Part shown: positions 24,604 to 33,494 of the stretch, piece by piece | How positions within the stretch are numbered: position 1 is the first letter of the stretch | Layout: each line of letters starts with the position of its first letter | Origin: Nanobdellota archaeon | GTDB lineage: Archaea > Nanobdellota > Nanobdellia > Woesearchaeales > GCA-2686295 | Direction of reading: 5' to 3' | DNA: 48,577 nucleotides | Assembly: GCA_018819065.1 (NCBI GenBank) | Contig: JAHJQL010000047.1 | Coordinates: forward strand, 1 to 48,577 | Notes under the pieces: model-generated | The model's database searches: none | Told to the model about the DNA's origin: nothing | What the model saw: the letters and a program-made list of their open reading frames with translations, nothing else | Position numbers and translations under genes: made by a program

Positions 24604-25470
24604 TTATAATTTTTTAGTTGTTTGTGAAATCTTCCAAATAGAGTGATCTTTTTTTGTAAAATAATCTATTAGTCCTAAGAATCTTCCTAATCCTTCGAGC
24701 AATATCGCTATTGTTACAAAGATTATGTTTTTCTTCTGGGCTTTTGTCTTTAATAGTTTTTTGAATATGTTTATTGATTTCATAGTTGATGCCTCGTACA
24801 TTGTTCTTTTCTTCAGTTCTAAGTGGCCGGAGTAGCTCCTTCTTCTTTGTCTTATGAATTCTTTAATGTTTTCAGGTCCTTTATTGTAGACAATTGCTTT
24901 TGGTTCGTAGGATAACTTCAAATCTTTGCTTTTTATGATTGATGCTATTTCTTCCTCATCAACTGATGTTCTTGGTATTTTTTTAAAGACTTTCTTGAAG
25001 GCTATTAATTCTCCAAACTTAGGTTTTTCTTTTGATATTTCGTGGTGAAGTTGCCATTGTAGCTGGATTATGAAGTGCATTAGTTTGTTCTTGTTTTGTA
25101 TGGGAATTGGTCTTCCGCTTACTATTCCAGTTGTAGGACTTTTTAATTTTAAACACAGTTGTTCTATTGTGTTTTTCTCTGGCAGGGTATCTGCGCTTTC
25201 AAGCACGAGGATGTTATTCTTTGCTTTTTCTAGAAATATGTTTATTGCTTCTGCTTTTCCTTTCCTTTCTTTTTCAATGAATAGCTTTATTTTATAGTTT
25301 TTTCCTATGAATTTTCTTACAATCTTGTTTGTGTTGTCAGTGCACCCTGATGACACTACAATTATTTCATCTATGTTTATTCTCTCTGTTTTTTGGTTCA
25401 GCAAAGCGTTTAGAATGTTTTCTATGTTTTTCTCCTCGTTATAGCACATTATGCCAATAGATACGTTCAT
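24604..25470 (-). CDS. GT2-family glycosyltransferase with C-terminal membrane helix
   Basis: This 288-residue GT2 enzyme has SIGIMCYNEEKNIENIL, IIVVSSGCTDNTNK, KAEAINIFLEK and LVLESADTLP (the DXD-equivalent ESAD). A later EEE motif lies in SVDEEEIASIIK. A single C-terminal hydrophobic segment (IIFVTIAILLEGLGRFLGL) anchors it to the membrane, as in dolichyl-phosphate-sugar-type enzymes. It is the first gene of the leftward operon. Confidence 0.85.
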   Translation of the reverse strand: MNVSIGIMCYNEEKNIENILNALLNQKTERINIDEIIVVSSGCTDNTNKIVRKFIGKNYKIKLFIEKERKGKAEAINIFLEKAKNNILVLESADTLPEKNTIEQLCLKLKSPTTGIVSGRPIPIQNKNKLMHFIIQLQWQLHHEISKEKPKFGELIAFKKVFKKIPRTSVDEEEIASIIKSKDLKLSYEPKAIVYNKGPENIKEFIRQRRRSYSGHLELKKRTMYEASTMKSINIFKKLLKTKAQKKNIIFVTIAILLEGLGRFLGLIDYFTKKDHSIWKISQTTKKL

Positions 25471-25544
25471 TCTATCTTCTTGTTATTCTTTCTTTTTTAA
25501 ATTTTTAGAAAAGTTTTAATAATTATAAGATACAAGCAGTCTTT
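25471..25544. promoter_or_regulatory. Divergent promoter region
   Basis: The 74-nt gap separates a leftward GT2 gene from a rightward GT-C gene. A TTTTTTAAATTT tract (25492-25506) can act leftward, and TTTTAATAATTATAAG (25514-25529) can act rightward, each about 20-30 nt from its start codon. Confidence 0.45.
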
Positions 25545-27533
25545 ATGTCTCTTTGGAAAAGCAAGTCTTTTAGGTTGTTCTTGACCTTTCTTATTATATA
25601 CTCTGTTTTTGCAAATATAGATGGTTGGAATGAAAACTCTAGACTTGACTTGACACGGGCCATTGTTGACGAGGGAACTTTTAAGATAGACAAGTATGCC
25701 AATAATACAGGCGATCGGGCATTTTATAATGGTCATTACTACTCCGACAAGTTTCCAGGCTCCTCGTTTATCGCGGTGCCTTTCTACTTTGTTTATAAAT
25801 ACACTTTTGGAACCCCTGATATTAGCACTGGCTTATTTGAGTTGAATTCTGACCCAGCTTACTTTTTCATGGTGTTTTTTATCATCATGTTTACCTCGGC
25901 TCTTTTTTCAGCTCTCACAGTTGTTTTGATATTCAAGATTTCAAGGTATTTTACTAATATCTTGCTTCATCGTTATCTCGTAGCTTTTGCTTATGGTCTT
26001 GGAACAATCGCGTTTTCTCAAGCAACTTTTTTTATGGGTCACGCAATTGCTACTTTTTTTGCTTTTGCATCTTTTTATCTTATTTTTAAGATGAGACAAG
26101 AAAAAATAGGTGACTATTACTTTTTATCTGGTTTTCTTGGAGGATTAGCATTTTTAGTTGATATATACGCTTTAGCGGTCGTTTTTATTTCTTTAATACT
26201 TGTTTTGGTCACGAAGAAGTTTAATTTAATTTTCAAATTCTTATGTGGTTTTGCTGTGTTTGTGTTTGTCCTTTTCTTGTATAATTATGCTTGCTTTGAC
26301 AATCCATTAAGCTTCAGCTATCAAAATGTTGAAGGTATTAATTTCGGACCATGGTACAATGGTATAGCTGTTTATAGTAATTGCCATTTTTATGGAAATG
26401 ATTTTCCTATTATTGTGCGATACTTTGGTAAGAACCGCTGTCACGGTGTGATTGAATCATATTATCTTTTAGATTATAATATTCTTCTTAACGAAACAAT
26501 AAATGGATTGATTACAAAAGAAGTTGTGGAAATCAAGTTTGGAAATGATGGGTTGGTTGAATACTGGATTACTAAGAATTATCTATATTCGGATAATTTC
26601 TCTAAAATTTTTTATACAAAAACAACTGGCAATTATCTTGTTTACATTCAGTCAGGTTCTTTTTGGAATCTTGTAGGAAATATTAGTTCTAAAGATAATT
26701 ATATCTATGAGCACAACATGGATTCTAATTTCGTGACGCGCTCTGATTGTCCATTTTGGCCTAATAATCAGGTGAATAATACATTTTCATGTACTATTAC
26801 TGATTACTCTGAGAACATGCGCGGAATATTCTTCAAAATAGACATCTCTGGAACAATGTCTGTGTCTGACTCGCGAGCCACTAAGTATTCATCAGAAATT
26901 ATAAAGTCATACTCTGATGTGACTAGTCATATGAAACATCATAACCATACTTTCAATATTATTCTGAGACTTTTATTCTACCCTTACAGAGGATTGTTCT
27001 TTTTCAGCCCGATTCTCCTTGTGTCGCTATTTGGAATTTGGCATATGTTCAGAAGATTTAAACTAGAGACACTACTGATAGTTTTTTCGACAGCAGTCGT
27101 CTTGGTCTTTCATTCGTTTAACAAGTTCTGGTGGAGCGGATCGTCTTTTGGTCCTAGACATCTTCTGATATTGGTGCCATTCCTTATTTTGCCACTAATG
27201 TTTGTTCTGAAGAAGAAAAAGATTGTTTTTTTCTTTTTTTTCTTATCTATTATAATAAGTTTTGTCGGACTTCAAATTTTAGAGCAGACCGTCATTGTTG
27301 TTGGAGAACATATAAGTATAAGCTCAGAATATAATAACAATTTTGTTACTTTTAAACTCATTGGCAACCCATTATTCATTCATTATTTTCCTCTGTTTCT
27401 TGAGAATGGTCCAAGAAGTGTTGTGTTGGAAGGTCTCATGCAAAGGACTTTCTTTCCTTTTTTAAACGTTTTTGTACTGCTAGTTGTAATATTCTTGTTA
27501 TGGTCACATTACTTTTTTAGGAAATATATTTAA
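25545..27533 (+). CDS. Multi-spanning membrane glycosyltransferase, GT-C (GT39-like)
   Basis: This 662-residue membrane protein is a paralogue of 577-2169. It shares the N-terminal loop with acidic residues after the first helix (NSRLDLTRAIVDEGTF), FNGHYYSDKFPGSS-type tyrosine/lysine features, and the later YRGLFFFSP and FWWSGSSFGPRHL blocks. A large insertion of about 190 residues (about 245-435), rich in Asn, Tyr and Ser, lies between membrane segments and probably faces outward; the other copy lacks it. A lipid-linked sugar donor and an outside acceptor are expected for this fold. Confidence 0.75.
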   Translation: MSLWKSKSFRLFLTFLIIYSVFANIDGWNENSRLDLTRAIVDEGTFKIDKYANNTGDRAFYNGHYYSDKFPGSSFIAVPFYFVYKYTFGTPDISTGLFELNSDPAYFFMVFFIIMFTSALFSALTVVLIFKISRYFTNILLHRYLVAFAYGLGTIAFSQATFFMGHAIATFFAFASFYLIFKMRQEKIGDYYFLSGFLGGLAFLVDIYALAVVFISLILVLVTKKFNLIFKFLCGFAVFVFVLFLYNYACFDNPLSFSYQNVEGINFGPWYNGIAVYSNCHFYGNDFPIIVRYFGKNRCHGVIESYYLLDYNILLNETINGLITKEVVEIKFGNDGLVEYWITKNYLYSDNFSKIFYTKTTGNYLVYIQSGSFWNLVGNISSKDNYIYEHNMDSNFVTRSDCPFWPNNQVNNTFSCTITDYSENMRGIFFKIDISGTMSVSDSRATKYSSEIIKSYSDVTSHMKHHNHTFNIILRLLFYPYRGLFFFSPILLVSLFGIWHMFRRFKLETLLIVFSTAVVLVFHSFNKFWWSGSSFGPRHLLILVPFLILPLMFVLKKKKIVFFFFFLSIIISFVGLQILEQTVIVVGEHISISSEYNNNFVTFKLIGNPLFIHYFPLFLENGPRSVVLEGLMQRTFFPFLNVFVLLVVIFLLWSHYFFRKYI

Positions 27534-27641
27534 ACTATTTTTTTTGGATTCTTTGAGAGAATAATGCTGGTTTTATATTTTTATCAGCCAAGGTATCCAA
27601 ATACTCTGCTTTTTTTGATATTTATGGTTTGTTAATTATTC

Positions 27642-27654
27642 TTTTTATATAAAC
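27642..27654 (+). promoter_or_regulatory. TATA box upstream of the truncated Hel308 gene
   Basis: TTTTTATATAAAC is a strong box A, 32-44 nt ahead of the ATG at 27686. Its presence argues that the shortened helicase gene is transcribed on its own. The gap 27534-27685 otherwise holds no gene I can support. Confidence 0.55.
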
Positions 27655-27685
27655 ATTTTTTGTTTTCTTTCCACAAACTTATTAA

Positions 27686-29299
27686 ATGCCTTGTTCATGT
27701 CTTCTTTTCATGGAAAAAGTTCTTTTTATTCCGCAGACTCAGTCTGATTCTGTCATTAGTATAATTGATGATACTTTAAAGAAGAACAAGCAAGTCTTAG
27801 TCTTTGTCAACACTAAACGAGGTGCTGAGTCTCAAGCTGAAAAAGTTGCTATGAGGATAAAGACTGTTAATTCTCATTTGGAAAAACTTTCGCAAGATGT
27901 ATTAAAAGCAGTTTCCAGTCCAACAAGACAGTGCAGAAGGCTTTCTTTATGTGTCAAAAGAGGTGTTGCTTTTCATCATTCAGGGCTTACTTCAAGACAG
28001 CGGGAGTTGGTTGAGGATAACTTTCGCTTGGGAATAATAAAGGTTATTTGCGCAACGCCGACTCTTGCAATGGGCATTAACATGCCAGCTTTTAGAGTCA
28101 TCATTCGTGATCTGAAGCGTTATGGTGGGTCTTGGGGTATGCAGGATATTCCTGTTCTTGAGTATGAACAGCAATCTGGAAGGGCGGGAAGACCTGGAAA
28201 AGAGGATTATGGCGAGGCTATTTGCATTGCAAAAACACAGTCTGAATTTGATAATATTTTTGAAAAATATGTGAATGGTTTTCCTGAAGAAATATTTTCT
28301 AAACTCGCAGTAGAGCCCGTTTTAAGGACTCACATATTAAGCTTGATTGCGAATGAGTTTGTGAATGATAAGAATTCATTGTTTGAATTCTTTGACAAGA
28401 CTTTTTACGCCTATCAGTATGAAGACTTAAACAAGCTTCACAATATTCTTGAAAAAATAATAGGTCTTCTTTCAGAATGGGAGTTTATCAAGAATTCAGG
28501 AGAATCAAATGATTTTGTCTCAGCAGATAACCTTGGAATTGAAAATTATCAAGCTACAATGATTGGTAGAAGAGTTTCTGAATTATACCTTGACCCATAC
28601 ACCGCATTCTTCATAATTACTTGTTTGCGAAAAGCAACAGGGAAGAAAACTGTGGCTTTTTCTTATCTTCACATGCTCTCAAACACCTTTGAGATTAGAC
28701 CTCTTTTAAGAGTTAAAGTTTCAGAGTTTGAAGATGTTCAGGGCAAGGTGCTTCCTTACACTGAATTGTTGCTTGAGGATGAGCCTTCTGTTTTTGATGA
28801 GTCTTACGAGACATTTCTAAACTCTGTGAAAACTGCTCTCTTCATGCATGACTGGGTTGAAGAGAAAGATGAGGAGTACTTGCTTGAAAACTATGATGTT
28901 AGGCCTGGAGAGATTCATGCAAAGCTTGAGATTGCTGACTGGCTGCTTTACTCCGCTGAAGAGCTTGCAAGGATGATGAAATTCCAATTCCTGCTAAAAG
29001 ACGTTTCAAAACTTCGATTCAGGCTAAAGTACGGCGTAAAAGAAGAATTGCTGCCCTTGTTAAAGCTCAAAGGTGTTGGAAGAGTTAGAGCCAGAAAAAT
29101 GTATAATAATAAACTTCAAAATCTTACAGATATCAAGAACGTTGATATAACAACCCTCTCACAGTTGATAGGAAAAAGCGTTGCCATATCAATTAAGAAA
29201 CAGTTAGGGCAAGAGTTTGATCCTAAGAAAGTCGTTGTTAAGGAAAACAAGAGAAAGGGGCAGATATCATTAAAGGACTATGGAAAGAACACAAAATAA
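27686..29299 (+). CDS. Hel308-type helicase lacking the first RecA domain
   Basis: Hel308 is an archaeal DNA helicase of about 700 residues used at stalled forks. This 537-residue protein starts at the second RecA domain (KKNKQVLVFVNTKRGAE) and contains AFHHSGL, CATPTLAMGINMPA (motif V) and QQSGRAGRPG (motif VI). The winged-helix and ratchet domains follow, then the C-terminal helix-hairpin-helix LLKLKGVGRVRARKMY. The Walker A and DEAD-box motifs of RecA domain 1 are absent, and nothing upstream encodes them. The rest is uninterrupted and well conserved. It may be half of a split gene, with the N-terminal half elsewhere, or a truncated copy. The start could also be the ATG at 27710. The last 20 nt overlap the next gene. 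Confidence 0.85.
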   Translation: MPCSCLLFMEKVLFIPQTQSDSVISIIDDTLKKNKQVLVFVNTKRGAESQAEKVAMRIKTVNSHLEKLSQDVLKAVSSPTRQCRRLSLCVKRGVAFHHSGLTSRQRELVEDNFRLGIIKVICATPTLAMGINMPAFRVIIRDLKRYGGSWGMQDIPVLEYEQQSGRAGRPGKEDYGEAICIAKTQSEFDNIFEKYVNGFPEEIFSKLAVEPVLRTHILSLIANEFVNDKNSLFEFFDKTFYAYQYEDLNKLHNILEKIIGLLSEWEFIKNSGESNDFVSADNLGIENYQATMIGRRVSELYLDPYTAFFIITCLRKATGKKTVAFSYLHMLSNTFEIRPLLRVKVSEFEDVQGKVLPYTELLLEDEPSVFDESYETFLNSVKTALFMHDWVEEKDEEYLLENYDVRPGEIHAKLEIADWLLYSAEELARMMKFQFLLKDVSKLRFRLKYGVKEELLPLLKLKGVGRVRARKMYNNKLQNLTDIKNVDITTLSQLIGKSVAISIKKQLGQEFDPKKVVVKENKRKGQISLKDYGKNTK

Positions 29300-30539
29300 T
29301 AACTTGCAAGGTTTTGGTAATATAGTAATTTTTTGTTTTTTTTTGTTTTTTACAATCCTTCTTTCTTGGCCTTTATTTTTTAACCTTGATTCTTATTTGT
29401 TACCGTCTTACCTTGAAACAATACATAGTCGCGGGTATATTGATACTCAGGCAGTTGTTGATAGAGTTAATAATACGGTTGCAGGGTTATTAACTGGTGA
29501 TTTTTATCCTCTTTTTGCATATACTGAGCGTGGTGAAATATCAAAGAGTTATCTTGTATTCTCAACATTAGGTATCTTAGTTTTTGGTATTAATGAAGTT
29601 GTAGCACACAATTTATTTTTCTTATTTTCTTTATTTCTATCGGGTTTGTTCATGTTCTTTTTTACAAAAGAGTTAATTAAGAATAAATGGGCTGCTTTGT
29701 TTTCAGGTTTTTTATATATGTCATCAAGCTATCTTTTTTCTGAATACTTCTTAGGTCATTCAAACCTCTGGCAGCTACAATGGATTCCTATCATATTTTT
29801 ATTTTTGGAAAGGATATTATCAGGAAAGAGGAGTTTTAAAGAGTATGTTTGTTTAGGATTATTTTTAGGAATTCAGACAATTTCTGCAAGTTATTATATT
29901 ATATATCTGACTTTCATAATTCCAATATACATTATTTTTCGAAATCATGGAGTTTTAGTTAATAAAAAATTTTGGGTTGGAATGTTTTTGGTTTTGATAA
30001 TTGTGCTTGTTGTTTCATCCCCTTTTCTTTTTTTTAGATTGGAGCGAATAAACCATTCTTCTAATATTAGATCACTTGAACAAAACTTAACACCTAATCG
30101 GATATTGATTTCTTTTTCTGACTTAATATCTAGCAAACGATCATTTTCCTTAAGTGTTGTTTCTTTGATTTTGTCTGTTCTTTCAATGGCGTTTTTATTT
30201 AATAAGCGCAGTCATCAAGATTTAAGAAAGTATCTCCCTTTTATTTTTTTCTTATTTTTCATTCCTCTTTGTATGTTAGGACCATTTTCAAAATTTGCTC
30301 CTTATTATTGGCTGTACACTTTTTGGCCTTTGATGGATTTTTTAAGAGTACCTAAAAGGTTGTTTCCATTTTTTCTTTTATCAGTATCCATATTAGCAAG
30401 TTATACTTTTTTCAGATTAATTAATAATAAAAAAATTCTCTTCATTTTCGGACTTTTCTTATTCTTGATTATAATTATATTCTTGACTTATATAGTTCCA
30501 TCTCCTGCATTGATGAACTATCACTTATTCACTCCTTGA
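29280..30539 (+). CDS. GT-C-like multi-spanning membrane protein
   Basis: This 419-residue integral membrane protein has about ten helices. After the first helix comes a long outer loop with acidic and aromatic residues (NLDSYLLPSYLETIHSRGY), as in GT-C enzymes. FLSGLFMFFFTKELIKNKW, LYMSSSYLFSEYFLGHSN and WQLQWIPIIFLFLERIL are typical of a family of uncharacterised membrane glycosyltransferases (YfhO/GT39-like). It is shorter than usual at the C-terminus, lacking a soluble domain. It overlaps the helicase gene by 20 nt and precedes the GT2-MurB gene, so a role in wall-glycan transfer is plausible. Confidence 0.65.
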   Translation: MERTQNNNLQGFGNIVIFCFFLFFTILLSWPLFFNLDSYLLPSYLETIHSRGYIDTQAVVDRVNNTVAGLLTGDFYPLFAYTERGEISKSYLVFSTLGILVFGINEVVAHNLFFLFSLFLSGLFMFFFTKELIKNKWAALFSGFLYMSSSYLFSEYFLGHSNLWQLQWIPIIFLFLERILSGKRSFKEYVCLGLFLGIQTISASYYIIYLTFIIPIYIIFRNHGVLVNKKFWVGMFLVLIIVLVVSSPFLFFRLERINHSSNIRSLEQNLTPNRILISFSDLISSKRSFSLSVVSLILSVLSMAFLFNKRSHQDLRKYLPFIFFLFFIPLCMLGPFSKFAPYYWLYTFWPLMDFLRVPKRLFPFFLLSVSILASYTFFRLINNKKILFIFGLFLFLIIIIFLTYIVPSPALMNYHLFTP

Positions 30540-30604
30540 TTACAAAAAGGATGGTTCTGTTTTCTAGAAAATTTTTAAAGGACTCTTTGTTATTAGTTAT
30601 TGTT

Positions 30605-32236
30605 ATGAAAAAGAAGGTTGATATTTCAATAGTCTTGCCTGTATATAATGAAGAAGTTATTCTTGAGAGGAGCGTTCTTGATTTATATTCTTATTTGAAA
30701 AACTCTGATTTGACAAACAATTTTGAAATTGTGTTGTGTTTGAATGGTTGTACAGATAAATCTGTGGTTATAAGTAATAAACTATCAGATAAGTTAAAAG
30801 AAGTATGTGTTCTTATTTCTAAGAAGAAAGGGGTTGGTGTTGGTATTTTGCTTGGTTTGAAGAAAGCAAGATATGAATATATTTTAACGATGGGTGTTGA
30901 TATTCCTTTTGGCTTATCCATAATTGAGGAATCAATATGTGCAATTCAAAAAACGTGTGCAGATATTATTATACAATCAAAAAATCATTCAAAGTCAAAT
31001 GTGAAAGGATCATTTAAAAGGAAGTTCTTTTCTTTTTGTTATAATAAATTTATCAATCTAATTTATGATTTGCATATCAAAGACACCCAAGGACCTTTTT
31101 TAATAAGAAAGAACTCTTTAAATAAAATTATTCTATTCATAAATTCTTCAACAAGTTTTATCAAAACACAAATCTTAATATACTCTGTTTTGTTTAATAT
31201 GAAGATGGTGGAGATTCCTGTGAATTATGTTATAAGGAGTGATTCAAAGATAAACTTTTTTATTGAAGGATTGAAGATGTTTTTTGAATCTCTAAAAGAA
31301 TTTTTCAAGTTTGGAAATGTTTCTATAATTAAGAATTTATTAAGATATGATTCTTCGTCCTATAATTATCCTTTATCAAATGTTACAACTTTAAAAATAG
31401 GTGGTAACGCAACATTTTTTTTTAAACCAAGAACGATTAATGATATTAAAACCATTATTTTATTTTCAAAAAAGAATAAAATTCCGCTTTTTATGTTGGG
31501 TGCAGGGAGTAACGTGTTGTTTTGTGATGATGGTTTTAATGGTGTTGTTGTAAGTTTTGAAAAACAATTCAGTTTTATAAATAAGTTATCGGATGAAAAA
31601 ATAGAGGTTGGTGGGGGGACTCTTGTTTCTGATGTTTTATCTTTTTGTTTTGAAAATGATTTTGGTGGATTAGAATTTCTAAGTCTTATTCCTGGCACGA
31701 TTGGAGGAATTGTTAGTATGAATGCAGGGGCTTTTGAAGAAGAAATTGGAACTTATGTTTTTGAAGTAAAAGCCATTGATTTGAATGGAAAAGAATTTGT
31801 TTTTTCAAAAAAAGCCGCTGATTTTAGTTATCGTTCATCAATTTTTTTGAAGAAAAAACTAATTATAACTTCAGTAGTTTTTAATCTTAAAAAGAATGAT
31901 AAATCTGAAATCAAAAAAAAGATGTTTGCGTTCTCTAAAAAAAAGAAAGAGACCCAACCATTATTAGAATTATCAGCTGGTTGTATATTTAAAAATCATC
32001 CTAATATTTCTGCTGGAGAATTAATAGAAAAAGCTGGTCTTAAAGGATTAAGAATTGGTGATGCACAAGTTTCTAAAAAGCATGCAAATTTTATTATCAA
32101 CAAAGGTTCTGCCACCAGTAAAGATGTGTCTTTGTTAATAAAAAAAGTGAGGGCTGATGTTTATAAGCAGTTTGGTGTGCGATTAGAATTAGAACTTATA
32201 ATTGTCGATAAAAATGGAAGATACATTAATTATTGA
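30605..32236 (+). CDS. murB: Fusion of a DPM1-like GT2 glycosyltransferase and MurB
   Basis: Residues 1-230 of this 543-residue protein are a polyprenyl-phosphate-sugar-synthase-like GT2 (VDISIVLPVYNEEVILERS, LNGCTDKS, GVGVGILLGLKKARYEY, ILTMGVDIPFG). Residues about 255-543 are MurB, the flavoprotein that reduces enolpyruvyl-UDP-GlcNAc to UDP-MurNAc with NADPH. MurB blocks are LKIGGNATFF, LGAGSNVL (298-305), LIPGTIGGIVSMNAGAFEE (FAD site), SYRSSIF, AGCIFKN and VSKKHANFIIN. Cys460 occupies the position of the usual proton-donating serine. The start at 30605 follows a TTTTTAAAGG TATA-like element; an ATG at 30551 is also in frame. The gene overlaps murA by 23 nt. Confidence 0.88.
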   Translation: MKKKVDISIVLPVYNEEVILERSVLDLYSYLKNSDLTNNFEIVLCLNGCTDKSVVISNKLSDKLKEVCVLISKKKGVGVGILLGLKKARYEYILTMGVDIPFGLSIIEESICAIQKTCADIIIQSKNHSKSNVKGSFKRKFFSFCYNKFINLIYDLHIKDTQGPFLIRKNSLNKIILFINSSTSFIKTQILIYSVLFNMKMVEIPVNYVIRSDSKINFFIEGLKMFFESLKEFFKFGNVSIIKNLLRYDSSSYNYPLSNVTTLKIGGNATFFFKPRTINDIKTIILFSKKNKIPLFMLGAGSNVLFCDDGFNGVVVSFEKQFSFINKLSDEKIEVGGGTLVSDVLSFCFENDFGGLEFLSLIPGTIGGIVSMNAGAFEEEIGTYVFEVKAIDLNGKEFVFSKKAADFSYRSSIFLKKKLIITSVVFNLKKNDKSEIKKKMFAFSKKKKETQPLLELSAGCIFKNHPNISAGELIEKAGLKGLRIGDAQVSKKHANFIINKGSATSKDVSLLIKKVRADVYKQFGVRLELELIIVDKNGRYINY

Positions 32237-33488
32237 ATCAAAAGAGAGTAATATTTCAGGTGAATTAGTTATTGTTATTCCTGGTTCAAAAAATGCAGTT
32301 CTTCCTATGCTTGCTAGTTCAGTACTTATATCTAATGAAGTGGTGTTAAGAAATGTTCCATTCTTAGATGATGTCAAAAACATGGTTTTGATTCTTGAGT
32401 CTTTGGGTGCAAAGATTTCTTGGGAGAGACACGTCTTGAAAGTTAATTGTTCTAACATTAAAGATTTAGAGCTTTCTCGTGATTTTGTTAGCAAGTTGAG
32501 AGCTTCTTTTTTGGTTTTTGGACCTTTGATTGTGAGAAAAGGCAAAGCAACTATTGTAAAGCCGGGTGGTTGTTCTATTGGTTTAAGAAAGATAGATATA
32601 CATTTGGATGGATTGAGACTATTTGGAATATCTATAGAAGAAAATAATGTTATAAAGGGTTTTTTAAAGGAATCTTCACCAATAAATTTTTATCTCAGAT
32701 TTCCTTCAGTTGGTGCTACTGAGCATTTGTTATCTGTTGCTTCAAGTATTAAGGGTGTTTCAAAGTTAGAAAATGCTGCAATAGAACCTGAAGTTATTGA
32801 TTTTGTTAACTTCTTAAAATGCGCGGGTGCTGATATAAAGCAAAATAACAGAACATTTGTAATTAAAGGTCAAGATAAACTTTCTTTGGTTGATTATACT
32901 ATCATGGCTGATCGTATTGTTGCAGCAACTTGGATAATTGCATCCATAATTAAAAAAAGATCATTGAAGTTATATAATATTAATCCTGAAGTTTTAGATT
33001 CTTTTTTATTAGTTTTATGTGAGTGTGGTGTTGATGTTACTTTGGAGAAAGATTCTATTCATATTAAATTAGTTCGTGAATTAAAACCTTTTAGTATTAA
33101 AACAGGTCCTTTTCCTGCTTTTCCTTCGGACATCCAACCTTTCATGGCAGTCTTGGCTTGTACTATTGCTGGAGAGAGTACTATTGAGGAAAATGTTTTT
33201 GAAAACCGATTTGAATACGTTGGTGAATTGAGAAAAATGGGTGCTAATATTTCTTTGTCAAAGAACAAATTAGTTATAAGAGGTCCTTGTAATCTTAAAG
33301 GTGCAGCTGTTCAAGGTACTGATTTGAGGGGAACTGCTGCTTTAGCACTTGCATCGTTGATTGCTGATGACAAAACTATATTAAAAGGGATGGATGTTAT
33401 AAACAGAGGTTATGAAGACTTTCCTTTTTTGTTAAAAACTTTTGGCGCAGAAGTTAAAAAAATGAGAGGGGAGGACGAGTATCATTGA
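32214..33488 (+). CDS. murA: UDP-N-acetylglucosamine 1-carboxyvinyltransferase (MurA)
   Basis: MurA transfers enolpyruvate from PEP to UDP-GlcNAc, the first committed step to muramic acid. The protein has 424 residues, the expected length. It shows PGSKNAVLPML (Lys26/Asn27 of the active site), KPGGCSIGLR with the PEP-reactive Cys110, RFPSVGATEHLL, FPAFPSDIQPFMA with the catalytic Asp, and ENRFEYVGELRKMGA. The C-terminal GTDLRGTAALALA contains the conserved arginine. This pattern separates it from EPSP synthase. The start at 32214 lies within the end of murB; a TTG 12 nt earlier is possible. MurA is uncommon in Archaea. Confidence 0.93.
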   Translation: MEDTLIIESKESNISGELVIVIPGSKNAVLPMLASSVLISNEVVLRNVPFLDDVKNMVLILESLGAKISWERHVLKVNCSNIKDLELSRDFVSKLRASFLVFGPLIVRKGKATIVKPGGCSIGLRKIDIHLDGLRLFGISIEENNVIKGFLKESSPINFYLRFPSVGATEHLLSVASSIKGVSKLENAAIEPEVIDFVNFLKCAGADIKQNNRTFVIKGQDKLSLVDYTIMADRIVAATWIIASIIKKRSLKLYNINPEVLDSFLLVLCECGVDVTLEKDSIHIKLVRELKPFSIKTGPFPAFPSDIQPFMAVLACTIAGESTIEENVFENRFEYVGELRKMGANISLSKNKLVIRGPCNLKGAAVQGTDLRGTAALALASLIADDKTILKGMDVINRGYEDFPFLLKTFGAEVKKMRGEDEYH

Positions 33489-33494
33489 GGGACT

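Noticed and set aside
27535-27612. Short leftward frame after the GT-C gene (AEYLDTLADKNIKPALFS)
   Set aside because: It looks protein-like but has no ATG and a stop close upstream. It is too short to name and may be chance or a tiny relic.
27534-27685. Attachment site repeating the tRNA-Ile 3' end
   Set aside because: No copy of the tRNA 3' sequence (TTCAAATCTCCGCGGGC) is present in this gap, and no integrase gene is in the window.
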